NCBI RefSeq assembly: GCF_000006405.1
Contig: NW_003215631.1
Location: 206,483-257,424, forward strand
Direction of reading: 5' to 3'
DNA length: 50,942 bases
Source of the DNA: Perkinsus marinus ATCC 50983
Lineage: Eukaryota; Perkinsozoa; Perkinsida; Perkinsidae
Shown here: one piece after another, positions 21,721 through 32,958 of the stretch
Layout of the letters: every line of letters begins with the position of its first letter
Position numbering within the stretch: position 1 is the first letter of the stretch
Made by a program: the position numbers and the translations under genes
The notes under the pieces: model-generated
The model's database searches: none
Told to the model about the DNA's origin: nothing
The model's input: only the letters and a program-made list of their open reading frames with translations

Positions 21721-24041
21721 ATGTGTAAATCAAATGCCGGCTATACAGATGTTGAACGAGTCTTGCGGTCGTGTTCTTCTGAAGAAGAAGTTCGTGCGGC
21801 ACTTCGACGAGTCGACCCCCAACTTGAACTGATTGACTGTCAGAAATCAGGGGACTTAGCAGATATTCTGGCCGCACGGCCGAATGGTAAGAACTGTTTA
21901 AGACATTCTCTCGGATGATCAGTGTTGAAAGTAGTCTACACATTGAAGGTTCTACTGGTCAGTGGTTCCGAGCTATTTATTATGTCAATTTCGGAGTCTT
22001 CATACATTATGGAATGAAATATTCTCACTACGAGTTGAACTTTGGACCTATTGCTTGTGCGCTAGGTGTCATAACCTGTTAGACCATGTTGTCTCAGACA
22101 ACTTGTCTGGCTTTCAGCATGCACGATCTCTCCGAGTCGATCAGCTGTAATTCTCCTGCGGAGATATTTGAGTGAGGATGCAGTCGAGCGGATAACTTCC
22201 GAGGTCATATACAAGTCGGTGGCCACTTGCAATTGAATGCATGCAAATGATATCTCGTCCTAGAACTGTCACACGCTGTTTTTTCACTTTGACAGTGAAC
22301 GATTCACTCCAACGTCTCCATCACAGTGAATTATATAACGAATAATGTCCATACTAACTGTGATGGTTCTCATTTCTGTTTCCAGCGCTCGTGACTTAGT
22401 CGGTTTTAGATTCTGCAACACTGCATCAGCAGCCCGCATAGCACCAGCTTGGATCCTATCACGACCCCAGAGGAGCGATCCGATATGTTTGAGGAGTATC
22501 AGCAGGTGAGTGGGGAGCGTCTATTCGTGCGTTGGTGAATGCGTGCGGGATGAAAAATAAATTCCTGACTGACCGATAAACTCAGACCGAATCAGAAGTT
22601 CTCTTGTGTCCGCGAGCGTGCCTGTTTATCTCTTGTCTGTACTCAGATGTGCGGGAGCAATAGGACGGAGTTGAATACTTGTTTGTTGCGGAAGCTGCGA
22701 TGGTCTTCGCTTGGAGTCCACTACGACTGGACGCGGCGGTCGTATCGAGGGACTTCATCATCTGGTAGGGGGAGCGTCTGAGCATCTGCCGAGGCCTTTC
22801 AACAGTTCACGGAAAGAGGAAAGAATAAATATCATTGGTTTGCTGACTCTCAAACCGGAGCAAATCATCTCGAGAACCTGATACGCACCGTTTGAATAGT
22901 ATTTTATAAGCACACGTTATCGTAAATGGTACTTGGCTTAGTCTATAGGGATAAGGAATTCTCATTAGGGGATGAATTTGAGCCCTCGGTAGTTGTTCGA
23001 ATGTACACATACCTACTGAGTGTCCTGGCGCATAAATTAGTGAGTGGGGATAGCAACGTTATTGCATTTTCATACATCTCATGCTTTGATTGGAGCTCAT
23101 GCCCGTACACGCCAATTTCACTTCTCGCCTTATTGGAGGACGTTTAACGTGCTGAGCTCTCCATAATCGAGTCCTTCTAACAGACATGCCTCAATGGGTT
23201 TGCGATATCTATCATAACGCACTAAAGGCTGCAGATGATATTTGTGGGAGTCGACTCGCAGAAGACGGTAAGTCCAAGTCGGCGATATTTTAACAATGCC
23301 GAGACTTCCAATCAGGTTATCAGGCAGAGGCAGCTCTGGTGAACTTCTTTCACAGTCATCGATCAAGCGATCGTTTGGGAGGCCACAAGGATGATGTTGA
23401 AGCACGTGATCATTCACCATTGGTAAGAGTAGATTCATTTTTTCTGCCTGACGATAGGAGTTATTTAGGTTATACTCGCTCTTGGATTGCCATGTACCTT
23501 CCTCCTGGGTGGGGACAGCAGAGTCGATGTCACTCCGGCACCGATTCTGTTCAGCTCCGGAGATGTCTTAGTACTCTCAAGAGAGGCCAGGCAGTGGGTG
23601 AGTCTGGAACCGGGGACATTTAGGGGCTCTTATCTCGAGCAGTGTGGTGGTGCGTTTCCTCGGTTTTGACTTTCCCCTAGCTGAGAATATTGTCAATGAG
23701 TATACTCGTGAGTGCGGTGCTATCAGCTCACCACCTACGTTCATTGACTGTCCCGAACCCCATTTGTTCCCCTTGCGACCTACATGAGCTAGGAGTCGAT
23801 TCTCCGTCGATGATTCCGTTCTTGGCAGTTCCACGGGGTTCCCACCGTACTGAAAAACTCAGTCGATCGCCCGCACCATGCCGATGGCAGCGTTGAGGAC
23901 TTCCTCAAAAGAACCAGACTAAGTGTCAGCATCCGAGAAGTCTCTGGTGATGAAGGCTCGGAAGTTGAGGAGTTCACCAAAAGAGCAAGACGCCAGGATA
24001 CCGAGTCTGATACCTCTGTAGAGATTGTTGACTGTCGATGA
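21721..24041 (+). CDS. ALKBH1: AlkB-family Fe(II)/2-oxoglutarate dioxygenase, ALKBH1-like
   Basis: This should be an oxidative demethylase or hydroxylase of nucleic acid; ALKBH1 relatives act on tRNA and DNA, often in mitochondria. Closed exons are 22145-22218, 22410-22505, 22647-22764, 23184-23267, 23316-23422, 23469-23597 and 23829-24041. Landmarks in order are LLRKLRWSSLGVHYDW, EAALVNFFHSHRSSDRLG, the iron ligands in GGHKDD, LGLPCTFLLGG, GDVLVLSREARQW, and the third ligand in FHGVPTVL. TRLSVSIREV then supplies the two Arg of the 2OG-binding strand. The order and spacing follow human ALKBH1. The C-terminus is a charged tail ending EIVDCR. The N-terminal exon is probably 21721-21889 (MCKSNAGYTDVERVL); its link to 22145 is unresolved. 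Confidence 0.85.
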
Positions 24042-24432
24042 ACCATCACAGCAACTTTACGTCAATGATCTGTTTCGTTTTGTATTGCCATTTGATCCTC
24101 AGTGTCGACTTGTCAATCAGTGTAAGGGACTTCGGGTCGAAATGGTGTCAATGTGACCGGAAGACGATCAGTCGTTGACTTTGGCTCATGGTCTTAGCTG
24201 CTCATGGGGAGATTGAATCACCACCGAGTGTGACGGATGTAGGTAAGGATAGTCAACGTGAGAGCATTCCTTACGCCCAGCCTCAGCGACTCCCGCCGTA
24301 GGAGTGTGAAGAAAAAGTATACCCATTTTGCATTCGGTTTTACTGGACTAGATCATTGATAGTAGTTATCAGGTTCGCCGAGTTCGCCGCCGCCTTTAAA
24401 AAAAGTGAGTATATTCTCATGAGGCACCAGGC
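24042..24432. other. Intergenic between two plus-strand genes
   Basis: This is about 390 bp between the ALKBH1-like stop and the coiled-coil gene start. No coding signal is seen. It presumably holds a 3' UTR and the next promoter. Confidence 0.45.
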
Positions 24433-26509
24433 ATGGCGGATTGTGATCTCGGCACTGCTCCGCAGATGCCCTCGCGTGCATCATACGATCATCGCATGAG
24501 CCAACAAGCCGGAGATTCATCGACAACAGGATCCGAGTGAGACAAAACCTAGTTCGCAGTTTCATACAACTGTGGCTATGGCAACTCCATAACTGGCAAG
24601 CTTCGCCTATGTTCCTCGTTATGCATCCACTACTCTTCCGCTAGCTCGAATTGCTACATCGCAAACGTAGCCCCGAAAATGGCGGTAGATAATTCAATAC
24701 CGCGCTGCCGACACTTCGAGGAAAGATCTGAATCCGAGGAACAAACCTTAAAGTTCGTTAGGGGATGGCCCATCATCACGACAGATCGGATTGGGTCGTG
24801 GAATGCACGACGGAGTACTGCAGCAACGCGTACACTGGAAACGCTGAGGAAAGAAGCGGCCAACGAATACACGGCCAAGATCGTCGAGGTAGATCCAGGC
24901 GAACTCATTTTCACGACACTTCAACAGGGTCGAGTGGCCCGATATGGTTCCTCCTTGTCAATACCAGCATGTCACTAAATTCAATAGCTGAAGGTCGTTC
25001 CCACACAACCTGGGCTTTTCTCATATCAGTACGAGAAGAGGTTAGAGCAGATTGCTGCGGTCGCTGACGAACTACACGCCCAACTCATTCAGGAAAGGGA
25101 TCAACATGAGAAAGAGGTGCACCACTGAAAGGTGTGCCGTCAAGATGAGCACATTAGATACTTACTATCAGAGCCGAAAACTCGGCAGCCATAGCTGAGA
25201 TAAGGAGGAGTTCGATAACTCGGAGTGAATTCGATGGTGTAGCGGGCAGGTTGGTGGAGCAAGTGAGAACTCTCAAGGAAAAAGTGAGTCTGAGGGCAAT
25301 CTTGCTGTAGTTCATGTTGGTCGATGAGCTAACAAGAAAAGGGTGGGACTATATCAAACGAGGGCCCGTTGCCTTTCTGATGATGCGGCGTAAATGGAAC
25401 CTAGTGCAGACGAGCTGCTGGCCCACTGCCGTTCAGAGCTGACTCTGGGGCAGTTCGCGAAAGCTTTGGGAGTGTCTAACACCGTTGAGCCCCAACGGTT
25501 GAGGGTAGTTTGCAGGTCACTTAGAAATGAGAGTTGAAAGTATTACGAAATTGCTCAGACTTTGAAGCCAATCCGGAAATGAAAAATTGTGAGGAAAGTC
25601 GTGCGGTCATTCCGTAGTTACAAACCGTGCGACGAGATAGCTATAAAGAGCTCACGCATGAAAGAATAAATCTACAGGAGCAGGTGGGAACTCATTTCCC
25701 TTCCGCTTCGATGGTATGAGGCTATAAGCCTCACAAGATGTCATTCGTAGTTGCGATTCCGTCTAGCTCTGAGAATTTTCTTTATAGGTCAGCCATTTGC
25801 GGTTTGAGAGAGACAATCTGCAACTGAGATTGGCGGAGATTGAAGTTGCATCTGCTCGGGAAACATTCACAGCAGGGTGAGCTGGGTCGATTCTGGCGAG
25901 GATCTCCCCGATCTTGTCACATACTCGTGAAGGTCCCAGAAAAGAGGTGCTGAAGTAGCCAGAGAATTAGAGGTCATGTGTAAGAATTTGAGGAACCGGC
26001 AGAAAGCTTTGCATGATAGGTGAGAACCAATTCCTTCTTTCTCCTTCATTTACTCGTCCATCTATATTTACATCTAGACGAGTTATCCACACACAATTCC
26101 GATTGCAGCTCCTATTGCAACGAAAGAGCGCTCAAAGGAATTCGAATATCGTCGAAGAGGTGCGAATTTTGCACTGCAAAACTTGGCCTGTGATTGATAA
26201 TTTGTTTCGAGACTCCGGATGTCAGCATCGTTGAGCGATGATTCACATTTTCCACTGTCATGGAGTGATTACAACCAGTCCCCTGTTGACATAGAATCCT
26301 GCAGGGAATTAGCGTTGGCTAGCCGGGAACGTCAACTCTTCGACCCTGAACATCCGAGTTTCGAGAGCCGAACGAATACTAACACTGCGAAGAGCACCGC
26401 CAAATCCGGCACTGACGCGATGCCCAGTACATCCTCGCTGGAGTCTTCTCTCCGTGAAACCATAGAGTTACGAGAGACTGTGGAGAGACTACTCGCTTCG
26501 GCGCGGTGA
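24433..26509 (+). CDS. Coiled-coil protein, unrecognised
   Basis: Exons 24433-24536, 24601-24666, 24726-24888, 24988-25116 and 25158-25283 join in frame (phases 2, 2, 0, 0). They give a Ser-rich N-terminus (MADCDLGTAPQMPSRAS) and then long charged helices such as YEKRLEQIAAVADELHAQL and EFDGVAGRLVEQVRTLKEK. Further helical exons lie at about 25400-25520, 25795-25878 (ERDNLQLRLAEIEVASARE) and 25955-26021 (EVARELEVMCKNLRNRQKA). The last exon, about 26211-26509, is Ser/Thr-rich and ends in a short helix RETVERLLASAR. Junctions between 25284 and 25790 are unresolved. Such architecture is common in centrosomal, ciliary or cytoskeletal scaffolds, but no specific family is recognised. Confidence 0.65.
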
Positions 26510-26985
26510 CCTCTGTATGTGAACGGTTGAGTTCGAGTTGGAATGGGTGTGTCGATGTTCTAGCTTGGAACCTTTGAAAGTCTTGAGAAGGAAGGCGTAG
26601 TGAATCTCCTGTACTTCCCAAAGGAGCGAGACAATCGTTGGTATTCTCGTTATCGAGATCGCGAGCAAGTTTCCGAGCTACTCCAAACTGATCATTCGTT
26701 CGAGTGTGTTGCATTCAACTCACTCTAGGGTGTGCTATTGGTGCGGCAAGACATGATTCGGATGGTGTGCTACAGAAGCAATCTGTTTAACGGATTGTAT
26801 CGAATGCTTGCCGAATGATTGAAGGCCACTGACGTTTTGATTAAGTTTCAACTGGCTATCGTTGGGAAAAAAGAAAGAATTCGTCACTGCAGAGAACGCT
26901 GTTCAGCTATTTAGTCTGTGCTGCCACGACGATCAGCTCTAACTCATTAGAGTGATTTTATCTAATGGAATGCTCGGGATACTCC
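26510..26985. other. Intergenic, no gene seen
   Basis: This stretch lies between the coiled-coil gene stop and the start of the duplicated block. I find no convincing exon. Confidence 0.4.
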
Positions 26986-28265
26986 CTGAGCTACGCACCC
27001 GAAAGCAAACGTTTGTCACGCTCTCGTCTCATCCATATGATCCACTCATGTGACTCTGCTTGGTTCATCTTAATCAGACATTATCATACACCGCAAATTA
27101 CAGGAGAGTTTGCCCAACACCGCTTCAAGCATACCATCCGACTTGATTCTCAGAGCCGAGCACGACAGGCTTATGCGTCCAAATTCAATTCGACTGCCAA
27201 TTGCCAGGCTATAAGCAGTTCTATAGCATTACGCCACCTTCTCCTACATAGTTATACTTTCTACAGCGTAGACAAGTCTCCGGAGAAACACTATGTAAAA
27301 TTCGTTCTCACAGGCACCCACAACCTAGAAATTCTAGGCTAGAATTGGTGTCAAAAGCGTATGTATAGAGCAGAGTTTTGATTTGATTCTTAGCATATAT
27401 GAAAGTGACTGCGTTAAAGGCTCCAGAAAGCCGTAAACGCAAAGCCATAGTGGCATCACCCACGATGCGCTCTATGCACAGTGTCTCCAAGTTGCAGCAG
27501 AATGTTTTATTCATCAATCACAGATGACAATCACTAATCACAGACGGCGAGATAGTTGATATATCCGAGTTATCCAATGATTGCTCGGTACTTACATGAG
27601 TACCTTGCATCCCATAACACTCACCCACATGATAATTCCAGATCCATTGTTGCGAAGCGTTCGGAAAACCGATCACTCTAACAGCAACGGAATGGAGCAC
27701 AGCACTTCGAAGCAAATAATTGATCTGACGAACCGCCATGGAAGCCCAGGATTGATAGAACTTATATAAACGCAAAAATTGTAGGTTTAAACAATATCCA
27801 TGATAAGAGCTCGTCTCGAATATCTTTGACGGAGGCGGATCAAAGCCTCGGTCTGTGCGAGTAGTAATGGTACAACATGACCTGAACCGAACTGCGAGCA
27901 ATGCGAGACAACTCAGATCAATTACCACTAATGTCCCAAAATGTCCTGGTTGTCGGGTTTGTTGGTGTAGTAGAGAGTATGGGTAGCACGGTAGTTGTTG
28001 AGATAAACTCCAGATACCTTCGTGAAACATGAATAACTCCCGCGGGAGGAGCCAGAATTACGATCATGAGGCCGAAGGCGACTTGGAAAGAGAATCCGCC
28101 GAATACACTGTTCCAGCCGGTCCAGTCGATCCAATCCTTGACTTGTCTCAGGACGGGGGGACGATTCATCCCATAGACATATCTTCCATACCTACAAATG
28201 AGTCCGAGATAGCTCGGACATCTCAAGGAAATCACCTTCTTGGGCCACATATTTGACGGGATGAG
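26986..28265. repeat. Segmental duplication, left copy
   Basis: This copy aligns to 31332-32598 over about 1.27 kb. I counted six substitutions, a 14-bp insertion in this copy (after 27331) and a 1-bp indel. The block starts with CTGAGCTACGCACCCG; in the other copy this is the 5' end of a tRNA-Tyr-like sequence, here left as a 15-bp stub. The right end runs into the assembly gap, so its true extent is unknown. Confidence 0.95.
27518..28265 (-). pseudogene. Partial copy of the duplicated membrane-protein gene
   Basis: This is the minus-strand coding part of the duplicated block. It carries the YGRYVYGMNRPPV segment, the DWIDWTGWNSVFGG motif and a hydrophobic stretch (FGLMIVILAPPAG; the other copy has ALPAG). 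The 5' exons present at 32958-32570 in the right copy are absent and would lie in or beyond the gap. It is either a truncated duplicate or incomplete because of the assembly. Confidence 0.5.
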
Positions 28266-28365
28266 NNNNNNNNNNNNNNNNNNNNNNNNNNNNNNNNNNN
28301 NNNNNNNNNNNNNNNNNNNNNNNNNNNNNNNNNNNNNNNNNNNNNNNNNNNNNNNNNNNNNNNNN
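28266..28365. other. Assembly gap (100 N)
   Basis: Exactly 100 unknown bases, a conventional scaffold-gap length, so the real distance is not known. It abuts the duplicated block. Confidence 1.
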
Positions 28366-28465
28366 TGAACGCTCATCAGTCAACCTTCCAGAGCACTTGT
28401 GTAATTGCAAGTCGATAGACGCACCTCGGTCGGAGCTCAGGCTCCCGACCAGTGCTCGTCAACCA

Positions 28466-28508
28466 CGGGATTAGAAGACATGCGCTCTACCCACCAAGCT
28501 ATCGAAGC
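28466..28508 (-). other. tRNA-like 5' half (Arg-TCT-like)
   Basis: On the minus strand GCTTCGATAGCTTGGTGGGTAGAGC gives a 7-nt acceptor-like start, an A-box-like TAGCTTGGTGG and a D-arm. CTTCTAA, an anticodon-loop-like stretch with TCT, follows. The anticodon stem has only two good pairs, no 3' acceptor matches and the T-arm is absent; a strong GC hairpin (28427-28450) lies there instead. I read it as a tRNA relic. Confidence 0.35.
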
Positions 28509-29783
28509 ATATACTTGATATGCCCGTCGATCTACGTGACTCCTGCGTAAGCTTTTGATTTCACGTGCGCGGGATGGGCGAGCGCGCTATCACTCACCAT
28601 ATGAAAGATAGCTTGGGCAACCGTATTACGATACAGTTGTCGGAGCGCGGCAATCATCCTGTTTAGTTTTCAATCGTGTTGTGTTGCTGAACTCGCTCGG
28701 CATATCAACGTCCTTCTAGGTTGGTTCGAGGCAAATACTATCAACGCTGCACTTTTCGTACGACAACCATAAGCAGAATCAAGTTCAGTGGACAGTAGAA
28801 TTTAGAGTGCCTCAAACGAGAATCAACTCGAGTACTCTGCCTCATTGACAGCAATAATGATTGAGAGCAGCAGCGTGCTCTTCATTTTCCAGTAGAGTTC
28901 TATTCATTATCTATGCAATCCTTGAATAACCGGAGAGTTGGGACAATAACCTAGTCCAGCTCCAGATGCTTGTGCTATACCCTGAACAGCACAAGAACGC
29001 TCGAATCCGTATACGGTCTTGATTCAAAAGAAATTCACTTGAGTTGCGCGAGTGACCTCAGTGGCATAAGCTCTGGTACATGTTCCGTGGCTCAAAGAGC
29101 GAGAAACGAGTCACAATAAAAATGTCATGAGCACGACTACTCAAGAGGTCGACACTCATGATTGTTGCGTATGTATACATCACAATTTCACCCAGATCTG
29201 TGTACGAAGCATCTCTCTCGTTTCTTCGGGACAAACGGCACTCAAGAGAACATTGTCAAGGACCAGAAAGTCCCTTATTATTCTCATATATCCACACTTA
29301 CCCTAGCGCTTATGCACATTGTGAATCTCCCAGGGTCACCGTAGTGCTCGACGTACGAGGTTTGACGAATACTGTCACCGAAGAGGAAATGAGCAGAACC
29401 CCAAGTTGCTTAGGTATTTCTACCTGTTACCACCTTCAAGAACTTTATGATCATCTTCAATTAGCTTGAGACGATTGATCGGCTCTGAGAGTGACTTTCC
29501 TGTGATTTGGGGCATATTGTCAGATTTTATGAAAGTCTAAAGTAAAGGGTGCCCACTGTATTTTCGTGGCGCGTAAGAATTGAACGAAGATTAGGACACC
29601 ATTGAAGCATCAAATGCGAAAGACACTCCGTCATTTGGATAATGCGTAATGGAGTGTCACAGTTTTTTCCCAAGTTGAGGCTTTGTCGATGAGTCATCGA
29701 CGATGATTATCTACAAGGTATTCATTCGTGCTGTTCCTATAACAAAAACTACCTCAAAGTTCTGATCGGAGTATCACACATAG
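28509..29783. other. No gene recognised
   Basis: This is 1.3 kb after the tRNA-like relic. The longest plus-strand frame (29158-29469) is not convincing as protein, and the minus strand shows no joined exons. Confidence 0.35.
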
Positions 29784-30316
29784 CTACACTCTCTCACGGT
29801 CCAAACCTCGATAGATGCGACGAACCTCGTTCCCACCTCGTTTTTGTTCACATTCCTTCAAAGCACACGTCGCGATGATGCTGGGCGGAAGCGGAGTCGG
29901 TGCATATTTTGCTGGTGGTCCGATCCTGAAGTTGGCCAGAATTCGACAACATCCCTTAGAACTCTTACGTTCCAGAATGGATTGCTCTCGCAGGAGGGTC
30001 GGGAGCTGGCCTGCGATACCCGAATTTATCTCGAACACCTGGATAGTAACCAGCGTATCCCGGTGGATAAGGAGCCTGCACCTGCGTATCGAAGATATGA
30101 TCTGAAGGGTTAAGTCTTGGCGAACTCAGTGGTACTAGGATCTCCCGTTGTAATGTTCGATCCAAAGCGTTCAGTGATGAAGTTTACCTGTTCTCCAGGA
30201 TCAAAAGCGGAGCTGTAAGTCGTAGTTAATGCCTCTTCATGCGCTTGCTCGAGCGATGCGGGAATTCTCTGACTAAACGCAGGCGTCCATCCCTCAGTCT
30301 TCATCTCGATCGACAT
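29784..30316 (-). CDS. 127-aa protein, CIMIP2/FAM166-like
   Basis: Three exons (30316-30188, 30081-29969, 29925-29784) sum to 384 nt in a clean frame ending TAG, with phases 0 and 2 and introns of 106 and 43 bp. The product has an acidic helical start (SLEQAHEEALTTTY), a Pro/Gly/Tyr block (PYPPGYAGYYPGVRDKFGY), a second Pro-rich block (APTPLPPSII) and a basic C-terminus. The PGYAGYYPG...FG pattern resembles the repeats of CIMIP2/FAM166 ciliary microtubule inner proteins, which would fit a flagellated zoospore. That assignment rests on one motif. The exon model itself is strong. Confidence 0.75.
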
Positions 30317-31020
30317 CTCAAAATGAGTCGAAATAAAATGCGACTACTGAGTCCATGTGCAGCCCAGTTATTCTTTGAAATCCATTTGCATATTTTTTTC
30401 TCTGGGAAGAGCAAGAGACGCCTAGTTCTCCTGATTAGGGCTCAGTTAACTCTTGGCTGAGCCCTTTGAGGATTTGCTCGAATGGGAGGGCTGGTGAGGG
30501 GTCTTGTCTCGGCATCAGCTCGCCACGCCGGCTCAGCAGATGATACCTAACGGTTTGAGCATAATACCACGAAACTGCTCAGGATACGCCGTAAATATTC
30601 AGGCGGGCGAATTTATTGTTGCTCGGCTTATATGGCGAGCGCTTCACAGCACCATATCTCGATTTTGACTTAGCGTGTCGTCAGCGTTGAAACTTTCAAC
30701 TTGGAAAGAATCCGTGTTGTGGTGTGAGCTCTCAAGCTGGCACCAAAGCTTCGTCGGGTAGAAACTTTGATGAATGACATGGCACAATGAATCCCGTTCG
30801 ATGAGCGTGCGAATATGTAACATCCAACGGGAGCCGTTGGATTCAAAGTCCAGAGTGTCAATAAGTGATTATTCAGACTGACGGCCTCTGATCACCACAC
30901 TGCATGACCGTGTGAAATGCTCCGCGTTTTATGATTCTCCCTTGCCCTTCGACTGAGCTTCAGCCAAGGAGCTTTTTCGAATCGTGCGTGGAATTTTAAA
31001 TAAGACACGTGCCCAGATAG
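30317..31020. other. Intergenic, no gene seen
   Basis: Apart from the hairpin at 30822-30842 I find no supported feature. This presumably holds the promoter of the minus-strand 127-aa gene. Confidence 0.4.
30822..30842. other. 9-bp hairpin with 3-nt loop
   Basis: ATCCAACGG and CCGTTGGAT are separated by GAG. It lies in a gene-free stretch; its role is unknown. Confidence 0.6.
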
Positions 31021-31091
31021 ATCCTGTCGGGGTTCGAACTCGAGCCACTACAGTACTAGCCTAGAGTGCTAGCCATCAGGCTACAGACCAT
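31021..31091 (-). tRNA. tRNA-like sequence, degenerate (Thr-AGT-like)
   Basis: On the minus strand TAGCCTGATGG resembles an A box, CTAGTAC is a possible anticodon loop (AGT) and AGTTCGAACCC is a near-consensus B box in a T-arm with four of five pairs. The anticodon stem has one mismatch and one wobble, and the acceptor pairs poorly. It may be a diverged tRNA or a pseudogene. Confidence 0.4.
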
Positions 31092-31279
31092 GAGGAAATA
31101 TTTCACCTCGAGATTCGTGTCTGCGCTGCTTAATCTCACTCTACTTCTATTATTACATCTTGGCTTTGAGTGATACACTGAAGTTGGATCTCATCGGACC
31201 CGCAGTAATAAGCTGATTGAATACGGCTTCTATTTCGACTGTGAACTCGGATAGGGGTGCCGGTACAGTTCAATGTCAT

Positions 31280-31346
31280 AGGCGCGGGTTCGAGTCGGGG
31301 ACCTGCAGATCTACAGTCAGCCGCTCTACCGCTGAGCTACGCACCC
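31280..31346 (-). tRNA. tRNA-Tyr(GTA)-like sequence, probably defective
   Basis: On the minus strand GGGTGCG is followed by TA, a perfect D-stem GCTC/GAGC with AGCGGTA loop, an anticodon arm GCTGA-CTGTAGA-TCTGC (four of five pairs, anticodon GTA) and a B-box-like CTCGAACC. The 3' acceptor expected to pair with GGGTGCG is absent. Its first 15 bases coincide with the left edge of the duplicated block. Confidence 0.5.
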
Positions 31347-32598
31347 GAAAGCAAACGTTTGTCACGCTCTCGTCTCATCCATATGATCCACTCATGTGAC
31401 TCTGCTTGGTTCATCTTAATCAGACATTATCATACACCGCAAATTACAGGAGATTTTGCCCAACACCGCTTCAAGCATACCATCCGACTTGATTCTCAGA
31501 GCCGAGCACGACAGGCTTATGCGTCCAAATTCAATTCGACTGCCAATTGCCAGGCTATAAGCAGTTCTATAGCATTACGCCACCTTCTCCTACATAGTTA
31601 TACTTTCTACAGCGTAGACAAGTCTCCGGAGAAACACTATGTAAAATTCGTTCTCACAGGCACCCACAACCTAGAATTGGTGTCAAAAGCGTATGTATAG
31701 AGCAGAGTTTTGATTTGATTCTTAGCATATATGAAAGTGACTGCGTTAAAGGCTCCAGAAAGCCGTAAACGCAAAGCCATAGTGGCATCACCCACGATGC
31801 GCTCTATGCACAGTGTCTCCAAGTTGCAGCAGAATGTTTTATTCATCAATCACAGATGACAATCACTAATCACAGACGGCGAGATAGTTGATATATCCGA
31901 GTTATCCAATGATTGCTCGGTACTTACATGAGTACCTTGCATCCCATAACACTCACCCACATGATAATTCCAGATCCATTGTTGCGAAGCGTTCGGAAAA
32001 CCGATCACTCTAACAGCAACGGAATGGAGCACAGCACTTCGAAGCAAATAATTGATCTGACGAACCGCCATGGAAGCCCAGGATTGATAGAACTTATATA
32101 AACGCAAAAATTGTAGGTTAAAACAATATCCATGATAAGAGCTCGTCTCGAATATCTTTGACGGAGGCGGATCAAAGCCTCGGTCTGTGCGAGTAGTAAT
32201 GGTACAACATGACCTGAACCGAACTGCGAGCAATGCGAGACAACTCAGATCAATTACCACTAATGTCCCAAAATGTCCTGGTTGTCGGGTTTGTTGGTGT
32301 AGTAGAGAGTATGGGTAGCACGGTAGTTGTTGAGATAAACTCCAGATACCTTCGTGAAACATGAATAACTCCCGCGGGAAGAGCCAGAATTACGATCATG
32401 AGGCCGAAGGCGACTTGGAAAGAGAATCCGCCAAATACACTGTTCCAGCCGGTCCAGTCGATCCAATCCTTGACTTGTCTCAGGACGGGGGGACGATTCA
32501 TACCATAGACATATCTTCCATACCTACAGATGAGTCCGAGATAGCTCGGACATCTCAAGGAAATCACCTTCTTGGGCCAACATATTTGACGGGATGAG
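31332..32598. repeat. Segmental duplication, right copy
   Basis: This copy is nearly identical to 26986-28265. It lacks the 14-bp insertion and continues without a gap into the 5' exons of the minus-strand gene. That suggests it is the original locus and the left block the derived copy, or an assembly artefact. Confidence 0.95.
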
Positions 32599-32958
32599 GG
32601 ATGTGACCACCCTTGAGAGGGAGAAGAACTCGGACGGTCGACAGGTCTTCAATGCCACACTCGCGGAGGGTATCTGGAATGACGATGGAGACACTCATGA
32701 CAAGGTCTATCTCACCATCATCGTCCATAATCTTGCCGTTGAATGCGATCTTCATATTGCCTCTATCAAGACCTGGCAGAATCGGAGTCCTGCTTCACGA
32801 AGCAACTTGTCTTTACCTGTTTTATCGGCCAACTCTATAATGAGCTCGGCGATGAGCTGTTCGCCTTCCGCGTCCATCAGAATTGGACGCCCACCGGCCA
32901 CGGAAGTGATAACTTGCATTGGGCAAACAGTAGCACTAATAGAGATAAGAGAACGCAT
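31850..32958 (-). CDS. Membrane-associated protein, unrecognised
   Basis: The start is probably ATG at 32958 (MRSLISIS...) with exon 1 to about 32774 (EGEQLIAELIIELADKTGK). A 41-bp intron leads to an exon at about 32732-32571 (DDDGEIDLVMSVSIVIPD, ending VKYVGPR). A third exon begins near 32526 (YGRYVYGMNRPP) and has a hydrophobic, helix-like segment FGLMIVILALPAGVIHV. Splicing after about 32360 is uncertain; downstream open frames (for example RQINYLLRSAVLHSVAVRV near 32020) suggest one or two more exons. No family is recognised. It is divergent from CCT2, sharing a spacer of about 340 bp. Confidence 0.55.

Noticed and set aside
24679-24978. Start of the coiled-coil gene at 24679
   Set aside because: Two upstream exons (24433 and 24601) join in phase and give a longer, coherent N-terminus, making 24679 intronic.
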